The notes beneath the pieces were generated by a model. It saw only the letters and a list, made by a program, of their open reading frames with translations, was not told the origin of the DNA and did no database searches. 50,120 bases of DNA from the NCBI GenBank assembly GCA_902796835.1, contig CADBQP010000030.1, positions 1 through 50,120 on the forward strand. Direction: 5' to 3'. Within the stretch, counting starts at the first letter, position 1; every line of letters starts with the position of its first letter. The translations under genes were made by a program, and so were the position numbers. This document shows positions 45,033-50,120 of the stretch, in pieces. The stretch comes from an uncultured Bacteroidales bacterium (GTDB lineage: Bacteria; Bacteroidota; Bacteroidia; Bacteroidales; Bacteroidaceae).

Positions 45033-45108
45033 AGTTGTGAAAACAGTTGGCTCAACAGTTTAAATTGTTGAGCCAACAGTTTAAATTGTTGAGCCAACTG
45101 TTTGATTG
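45033..45108 (+). repeat. 21-nt tandem palindromic repeats, locus 4, between convergent genes
   Basis: Two identical units at 45054-45074 and 45075-45095 (AACAGTTTAAA followed by TTGTTGAGCC), a diverged one at 45033-45053, and a partial third at 45096-45108. CAGTTGGCTCAACA (45044-45057) pairs perfectly over 14 bp with TGTTGAGCCAACTG (45087-45100), or over 12 bp with the nearer copy. It lies 64 nt after the TatD stop and 23 nt before the cutC stop, where a bidirectional terminator is expected. Confidence 0.85.
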
Positions 45109-45130
45109 TAGCTTATTGGTGGGTTTGATG

Positions 45131-45895
45131 TCAGGCTTGAAAGGCTTCGATGATTTGTCTTACGCTCTCGGCGCTGGTCAAGAGCGTGGTGCCATTGTCG
45201 TTTATGCCCATTTTCGCTTTGACTGTGTTGTTTTGTGTGGCAGGGTGGTCTGAGCGAAGAGACTTGTCGGTTGTTTTCGCGGTGCACGAAGCGTGGATTT
45301 CTGTGGCTCCGGTTGCGAGGGCAATGTGCTTTGCGTTTTGTGGTGTAATGCCGGCTGCGGGAATGATGATGATTCTGTTTTGTGCCGTTTCAACGAGTTT
45401 TTTCAGCATGAGGATGCCTTCTTCGGCTGTGTTGGCCTGGCCTGAGGTGAGTATGCGTGTGCACCGTAGTGTGATGAGCTGGCTGAGTGCCTGCAGGGGC
45501 ATGGCGGTATGGTCGAAGGCGCGATGGAAGGTGAAGGGTCTCCCTTTGCTTGCCTCGATGAGTCGGCTTGTGGCCTCAAGGTCTATTCTGCCATCGGGCG
45601 TGAGTGCTCCCGACACGATGCCGTCGGCCCCGAGGCTGATGGCTGTTTCGATGTCGGCCACCATTTCGTTGACTTCGGTCGGCGAATACACAAAATTTCC
45701 TTCGCGTGGGCGTATGAGTACGTGGATGGTGAGGTTGGGATAGCGTTGGCGAATGGTTTTCTGCAGTCCTGCCGAGGGAGTGAGTCCGCCCAGCGGCAGG
45801 GCGCTGCAAAGTTCTATGCGCTTTGCTCCGCCGGCCACGGCAGCCTCTGCGCTGAGTTGGTTTCCGACGCAGACTTCGAGCAGGACGCTGTTCAT
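45131..45895 (-). CDS. cutC: CutC family protein (copper homeostasis-associated)
   Basis: 254 residues, a TIM-barrel protein. EVCVGNQLSAEAAVAGGAKRIELCSALPLGGLTPS is the N-terminal family signature (in parts), followed by HVLIRPREGNFVYS, FHRAFD and ILTSGQANTA. The family was linked genetically to copper tolerance; its enzymatic role is unsettled. Its ATG overlaps the fucosidase stop by 4 nt, so the two are coupled, an odd pairing with no obvious shared pathway. Confidence 0.92.
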   Translation of the reverse strand: MNSVLLEVCVGNQLSAEAAVAGGAKRIELCSALPLGGLTPSAGLQKTIRQRYPNLTIHVLIRPREGNFVYSPTEVNEMVADIETAISLGADGIVSGALTPDGRIDLEATSRLIEASKGRPFTFHRAFDHTAMPLQALSQLITLRCTRILTSGQANTAEEGILMLKKLVETAQNRIIIIPAAGITPQNAKHIALATGATEIHASCTAKTTDKSLRSDHPATQNNTVKAKMGINDNGTTLLTSAESVRQIIEAFQA

Positions 45896-47193
45896 TGTTT
45901 CATCACTATTTTAATGATGACATCGGGCTCGCCGTCGAGTTTTGAAACGTTGAATGTGGCGGTTCCTGCCTTCTTGTCGGTCCTGGCCATAATAGCTTGG
46001 CCGGTGTTGACCACTTTTGCACTCAAAATTCGCCTTTTCATCGGTATTTTTATGTCGCCAGTCTCGGGGTTGAACACGTGCAGGTAGATTACGTTGTCTT
46101 TGGCTGTGGAGACTCCCCAGGGTTGCTCGTCAATGGGTCCTTGTGTGGTGCCGTATATGGTTTCGCCGTAGCGGCGCATCCATTGTCCCATGTCTTTGAG
46201 CCGCTCGAGGGCAGCCTGCGGTAGTTCGCCGTTGGGCTGTGGCCCTATGTTGAGCAGCAGGTTCGAGCCCTTGGCCGCAGCCCTTATGAGCAGTCGTATG
46301 AGTTCGCCGGACGACTTATAGTTTTGGTCGGCCACCTTGTATCCCCACATTCCGTTCATGGTCTGACACATTTCGAGTGGCAGCTGGCTCACGTCTTGTC
46401 CGCTGAGGCCGGCTGTGTTTTCGCCGGGCAGGTCGCGCTCAAACATTTGGAAGTCTTCGCCCTCGATGGGGCTTATGTGATGGTTGTTGCCAATGAGGCA
46501 GGCGGGTTTCAGCGTGTGCACGTGGCGATAGAGTTCCTCCATTCGCCAGTCGAAGGGTATGGTGTCGGCGTCGTGGTCCCAATATCCGTCGAGCCATATG
46601 GCGCGAATGGGGCCGTAGTTGGTGAGCAGTTCGCTCAGCTGGTTTTTCATGAAGCCGAAGTATGTGTCGTAGTTGGGCCTGAGTTGTCGGCCGGTGTGCC
46701 TTCCGGTTCGGCCTATGGGGTAGTCGCAGCGTCGCCAGTCGAGAATGGAATAGTAGAGGTGGAGCGCTATGCCCTGTCGCTGGCAGGCATCGGAGAGTTC
46801 GCCCACCACGTCGCGTCCGAAGGGGGTGGCCTCTACGATGTTGTAGTTGCTTTCGGCTGTTTTGAACATGGAGAAGCTGTCGTGGTGGCGCGAGGTGAAG
46901 GTGATGTATTTGGCTCCGGCATCCTTGATGGCCTTCACCCATTCGTCGGCATTGAAGCGATGGGGATAGAAGGCGCTGGCTGCCTTGCTGTATTCTTTTT
47001 CGTTGAGCCCTGCGTTTAGATACCATTCGCCTTGTGCAAAGAGGCTGTAGGTGCCCCAGTGTATGAACACTCCAAAGCGGTCTGCCGAGAATTGTTGGCG
47101 CGCGGCGATGTTTTCGGGGCTTGGGGTATATTGTGCCGTGGCCGAAAGGATGGCGAGTAGTGTGGCGCTGGCCAGTGAGAGAAAGTGTTTCAT
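45892..47193 (-). CDS. Alpha-L-fucosidase (GH29), secreted
   Basis: 433 residues with a signal peptide (1-20, ending ILSATA). The GH29 catalytic barrel has FGVFIHWGTYSLFAQGEWY (40-58), ITFTSRHHDSFSMF (97-110), and the nucleophile Asp202 in IWLDGYWD. The C-terminal beta domain follows (about 330-433). It removes fucose from host glycans such as mucin in the periplasm or outer membrane. No SusC/SusD pair or other glycosidases are adjacent. It starts 17 nt after the S41 protease gene. Confidence 0.92.
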   Translation of the reverse strand: MKHFLSLASATLLAILSATAQYTPSPENIAARQQFSADRFGVFIHWGTYSLFAQGEWYLNAGLNEKEYSKAASAFYPHRFNADEWVKAIKDAGAKYITFTSRHHDSFSMFKTAESNYNIVEATPFGRDVVGELSDACQRQGIALHLYYSILDWRRCDYPIGRTGRHTGRQLRPNYDTYFGFMKNQLSELLTNYGPIRAIWLDGYWDHDADTIPFDWRMEELYRHVHTLKPACLIGNNHHISPIEGEDFQMFERDLPGENTAGLSGQDVSQLPLEMCQTMNGMWGYKVADQNYKSSGELIRLLIRAAAKGSNLLLNIGPQPNGELPQAALERLKDMGQWMRRYGETIYGTTQGPIDEQPWGVSTAKDNVIYLHVFNPETGDIKIPMKRRILSAKVVNTGQAIMARTDKKAGTATFNVSKLDGEPDVIIKIVMKQ

Positions 47194-47210
47194 GGTGTTA
47201 TCGTGTGGTG

Positions 47211-48872
47211 TTATTTTTTGAGGATGCGGTGGTATTCTTCCGTGTTGCCAAGGATTTCGAGGGCTTTTTCGATATAAGGATTCTGGCGCAGGCTATATTC
47301 GGCGAGTCCCTGCTCGTGGTAGAAGTTGTTTACGATTTCCGTTTCGATGATTTTCGTGATGTCGCTGCGCCAATGGCGCAGGTCGCGCTCAAGATTTGGC
47401 TTCATTTTTTCTTCGATTGCCTTCAGTTCGTCATTCACTTCGTCGGAATATCCCTCGGCGGCGGCCACTTCGCGCAGCAGTTTCAAGACGCGCTGGCTTT
47501 GAACGTCGTAGGTGAAATCACTTTTCTTGACCCATTCCACGAAGCGCTCAAAGTCGGCGTCGCTGAGTTTGAAGACCGACGGAGGTGCTATGGTGGGGTG
47601 GTGTTGGTAGAAGTCAACGCAGAAGTCGAAAAGCACGTCGCTCGTGATGAGATATCTTTGGATGTTTGACATGCTGTCGAGCTTGACGGCTATGTCGGGG
47701 GTAATTCCTCCTCCGTCTTTCACGGGTCGGCCCGTTGTGGTGTAGAAAGTTTTGCAGAGCGAGTCGGGCAGGTGGCTCGGCATGCCGTCTTCGTTGCGGT
47801 TTTTGAAGTCGTAGGCTTGTATGCAGCGCCCGCTTGGTATGAAGTATTTGCTGGTGGTGAGCTTGAAGGCGGCATCGTAGGGGAGAGGGCGTGTTTGTTG
47901 CACGAGTCCTTTTCCGTAGGTGCGCAGTCCCACAATAACTGCGCGGTCGTAGTCTTGAAGTGCGCCCGATGTGATTTCGGCCGAGCTGGCTGTGTTGTTG
48001 TTGACGAGCACCACTATCGGTATCTGCAGGTCGAAGGGCTCTTCTTGGGTTTTATATATGCGTGTGGCTTCTTTAGTTTTGCCTCGGGTGGAAACCACTT
48101 CTTTGTTTTTGGGAATGAACAAGTTGACGAGGTTTACCGCTTCGGTGAGCAGCCCTCCCGGGTTGTGGCGCAGGTCGAGCACCAGGTTTTTTGCGCCTTG
48201 CTTCTTCAGCTCTGCCAGTGCCATGCGCACGTTGCGCGAAGTGTTTTCCGTAAATCCCGAAAGCGCGATATATCCCACAGAGTCGTTGAGCATTTTGCTC
48301 AGTTCGAGCACGGGGCGCTCAATGTTGGCGCGCGTAATCTTCATGCTAATGGGTTTGGCGTGGCCCGGGCGCTTCACGGTGAGTTCGAAGGTAGTGCCGG
48401 CGTCGCCGCGCAGTTGTCGGGTGATGCCGGTGGTGTATGTGTTTTGTTCGGAGGGCTCGGCCGTTCCCACGTCTTTTCCGTTGATGCGCAAAATGACATC
48501 GCCCGACCTGACTCCGGCTTGCTGGGCCGGCATGCCTCCATAGGGCCCGTCGAACACACAGCGTTTTTCGCTCTTTTTATAGCGAATGGGCGAACCTATG
48601 CCGGCATATTTTCCGGTGGTCAGTTGCTCGAGGTCGGCCTTTTGGTCGGGCGAATAGTAGGCCGTGTAGGGGTCGAGCTGGTCGAGCATGTAGAGCAGGG
48701 CATTGCCTACGTTTTCTTTTGCATTGAGCGTGTCAACGTAGTAAAGGTCGAGGTCGCGATAGAGGCTGTTGAAGATGTCGAGGTATTTCGACACTTCGAA
48801 ATTGTGTTCCGTCTGCGCAACCGTTGGCAGGCAAAGCAGGCTGAAAAGCGATATTTGAAGAATGCGTTTCAT
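47211..48872 (-). CDS. S41 family C-terminal processing protease
   Basis: 553 residues with a signal peptide (1-20, ending PTVAQ). A PDZ domain lies at about 88-180 (GGMPAQQAGVRSGDVILRINGKDVG), then the S41 catalytic core with Ser296 (NTASSAEITSGALQD) and Lys321 (TYGKGLVQ), 25 residues apart as in CtpA/Prc. The C-terminal 200 residues are helical. It trims C-termini of periplasmic proteins. Located between the PfkB kinase and fucosidase genes on the same strand. Confidence 0.93.
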   Translation of the reverse strand: MKRILQISLFSLLCLPTVAQTEHNFEVSKYLDIFNSLYRDLDLYYVDTLNAKENVGNALLYMLDQLDPYTAYYSPDQKADLEQLTTGKYAGIGSPIRYKKSEKRCVFDGPYGGMPAQQAGVRSGDVILRINGKDVGTAEPSEQNTYTTGITRQLRGDAGTTFELTVKRPGHAKPISMKITRANIERPVLELSKMLNDSVGYIALSGFTENTSRNVRMALAELKKQGAKNLVLDLRHNPGGLLTEAVNLVNLFIPKNKEVVSTRGKTKEATRIYKTQEEPFDLQIPIVVLVNNNTASSAEITSGALQDYDRAVIVGLRTYGKGLVQQTRPLPYDAAFKLTTSKYFIPSGRCIQAYDFKNRNEDGMPSHLPDSLCKTFYTTTGRPVKDGGGITPDIAVKLDSMSNIQRYLITSDVLFDFCVDFYQHHPTIAPPSVFKLSDADFERFVEWVKKSDFTYDVQSQRVLKLLREVAAAEGYSDEVNDELKAIEEKMKPNLERDLRHWRSDITKIIETEIVNNFYHEQGLAEYSLRQNPYIEKALEILGNTEEYHRILKK

Positions 48873-48935
48873 TGTGGGTGTCGGTAGTAAGGGAGGGGAA
48901 GGGCAGTTTCTTGATGTCTTTTTCTGGGGGCTGAC

Positions 48936-49901
48936 TTAAAGGTTTTCTTTAATGTTTTTCCACACTGCGTCTTCGAGGCGTGTGCCCACGGTCTGCACCA
49001 CGTGTCCGGACAGCAGGGCTCCTATTCGTGCGCATTCTTGCAGAGAGCGTTGGTGGGTTTGGCCGTAGAGAAATCCGGCTGCAAAATAGTCGCCTGCTGC
49101 GGTGGTGTCGACCACGTTTACTTTCATAGCCGGCACTTCTGCGCGTTCGCTGCCACGGCGGGCAATGGCTCCTCGGCTCCCCACTTTTACGACGGCTGTT
49201 TCGCAGTAGTCGGCCAGTTTCTCCAGCGCTTCTTCGGGTTCGGCATGGGCAAAGGCGTAGCTCTCTTCCTGGTTGGCAAAAACGATGTCGGTTTTCTTCA
49301 GCAAGTGTTCAAAAAAGCCGTGTTCCTGCTCCACAATGTTATAGGAGGCAAGGTCAAGACACGTTTTCAGTCCGGCTGCGCGAGCCATGTCGAAGGCCGT
49401 GTCAATGAGGTCGTGGTTCTGAACCAGGTAGCCTTCGACGTAGAAATAATCGCATCCTTCAAAGAATTCGGGCTTCAGGTCGCTTTCCTTCATGTTGGCT
49501 GCGGCTCCCAGATAGGTTCCGAAGGTGCGCTGCCCGTCGGGTGTGATAAAAACTGTGGCTACTCCGGTTGAGTTTTGGTCATCGATGAGCCGCACGAATT
49601 CGATGCCGCAGCGTCGGCAGTTGGCGGCAAAAAAGTTTCCGTTAACGTCATCGCCAGTTTTTCCGATAAGTCCGGTCTGGCCTCCCAGACAGGCCAGGGC
49701 CAGCATAGTATTGGCTGCCGAGCCGCCCGTGGTGCGCTTTGTGGGTAGCACTTCAAGCACATTGCTCAGGTATTCATATCCCTCGGCGTCAATGAGTTGC
49801 ATGGAGCCTTTAGGTAGCTGTAAACGGTTGAGAACACTCTCGCTTTCTACTTGGGCCAGCACATCGACTAAGACGTTGCCCATTCCGATAACTTTACTCA
49901 T
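48936..49901 (-). CDS. PfkB-family carbohydrate/adenosine kinase
   Basis: 321 residues from the ATG at 49901; a longer frame adds 6 residues but would start inside the promoter. GGSAANTMLALACLGG (59-74) and VVDTTAAGDYFAAGFLYG (263-280) are the two PfkB signatures; Asp271 is the catalytic base. Substrate could be adenosine, ribose or another sugar; the GNVLVDVL start and length resemble bacterial adenosine kinase-like proteins. Divergent from the tRNA-Asn gene. Confidence 0.88.
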   Translation of the reverse strand: MSKVIGMGNVLVDVLAQVESESVLNRLQLPKGSMQLIDAEGYEYLSNVLEVLPTKRTTGGSAANTMLALACLGGQTGLIGKTGDDVNGNFFAANCRRCGIEFVRLIDDQNSTGVATVFITPDGQRTFGTYLGAAANMKESDLKPEFFEGCDYFYVEGYLVQNHDLIDTAFDMARAAGLKTCLDLASYNIVEQEHGFFEHLLKKTDIVFANQEESYAFAHAEPEEALEKLADYCETAVVKVGSRGAIARRGSERAEVPAMKVNVVDTTAAGDYFAAGFLYGQTHQRSLQECARIGALLSGHVVQTVGTRLEDAVWKNIKENL

Positions 49902-49915
49902 AGATAATTTTTTTT

Positions 49916-49924
49916 GCAAAGATA
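49916..49924 (-). promoter_or_regulatory. -7 element of the PfkB kinase gene
   Basis: Minus strand TATCTTTGC fits TAnnTTTG and ends 15 nt before the chosen ATG, so the transcript would have a leader of under 10 nt. Confidence 0.5.
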
Positions 49925-49947
49925 TTGCTTAATTTAAAAATATGCGT

Positions 49948-49956
49948 TACTTTTGC
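49948..49956 (+). promoter_or_regulatory. -7 element of the tRNA-Asn promoter
   Basis: TACTTTTGC fits TAnnTTTG, with TTG at 49925-49927 about 20 nt upstream. Roughly 85 nt of leader would precede the tRNA. Confidence 0.5.
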
Positions 49957-50047
49957 ACCGCTAATTTGATAAAGCACCCAAGCCGAAGGGTTGTAAAAGG
50001 AAGAGAAAGAGCCAGTGCAAGGGTGTGTCTGTCAAAGAAAGCAACCT

Positions 50048-50120
50048 GCTTCAGTAGCTCAGTTGGTTAGAGCACCTGACTGTTAATCAGGGGGTCGTTG
50101 GTTCAAGCCCATCCTGAAGC
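50048..50120 (+). tRNA. tRNA-Asn (GTT), 3' end cut by the window
   Basis: Acceptor stem GCTTCAG/CTGAAGC pairs fully over 7 bp. D-arm AGCTCAGTTGGTTAGAGC, anticodon stem CCTGA/TCAGG with loop CTGTTAA giving anticodon GTT, and T-arm loop TTCAAGC. The T-stem GTTGG/CCATC has one T-T mismatch. The discriminator base and any encoded CCA lie outside the window. Confidence 0.93.

Noticed and set aside
47772-48887. 371-codon open frame on the plus strand opposite the S41 protease
   Set aside because: Covers the catalytic region of a well-recognised protease; no domain of its own.

Overview
The window is chromosomal DNA from a member of the Bacteroidota, most likely order Bacteroidales. The evidence is: promoters of the TTTG / TAnnTTTG type (the clearest lies before hisS); a long plastid/Chlamydia-like IspG with an inserted domain; Bacteroidota-typical families (DUF2851, DUF3108, the GH3-like amido synthetase, the Big_5 lipoprotein, an S9B dipeptidyl peptidase); and secreted proteins ending in type IX-like tails. 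Genus is not assignable by eye. No phage, insertion sequence, rRNA or CRISPR array is visible. The window is core chromosome with a few accessory surface genes.

Layout. (1) 142-8640, minus strand: an apparent nine-gene run metK - LOG - ridA - LOG - nucleoside-gate membrane protein - adenine methylase - flippase - M16 peptidase - NUDIX. It sits behind a leader that begins with a SAM-II-like riboswitch and ends at a strong hairpin near base 80. (2) 9122-14641, plus: hisS, rpoN, a PAP2-like membrane protein and ispG. (3) 14649-19267: a small metallopeptidase (minus), a transglutaminase/leucine-rich lipoprotein, and a sigma factor - membrane protein - secreted protein trio (plus). (4) 19444-35136, minus: pdxB, DUF3108, Big_5 lipoprotein, GH3-like protein, a cohesin-like protein, a CotH/dockerin/cohesin-like protein, SIMPL, tyrS, dipeptidyl peptidase IV and an rRNA methyltransferase. 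(5) 35284-44969, plus: DEAD-box helicase, outer-membrane barrel, gyrB, DUF2851, thioesterase, dprA, rnpA, yidD, TatD-like. (6) 45131-49901, minus: cutC, alpha-L-fucosidase, S41 protease, PfkB kinase. (7) A tRNA-Asn gene at the right edge, lacking only its last bases.

Non-coding content is the most unusual part. A SAM-II-like aptamer starts about 10 nt after the predicted metK transcription start but lies about 220 nt from the metK start codon, with two mutually exclusive hairpins in between. gyrB is flanked by two candidate small RNAs, each with a good -7 element and an intrinsic terminator; the downstream one carries the same GATGTGAAT loop in two hairpins. A dispersed family of 21-nt tandem units (core AGTTTAAA plus GAGCC/GGCTC arms) occurs at four loci: after a stop codon, between convergent genes, between gyrB and its neighbour, and inside the 3' end of the helicase gene, where it codes a 7-residue repeat. 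A separate array of 22-nt palindromic units lies upstream of the sigma factor.

All function calls rest on reading motifs; no database search was run. Start codons were moved from the longest open frame where a better start was visible.
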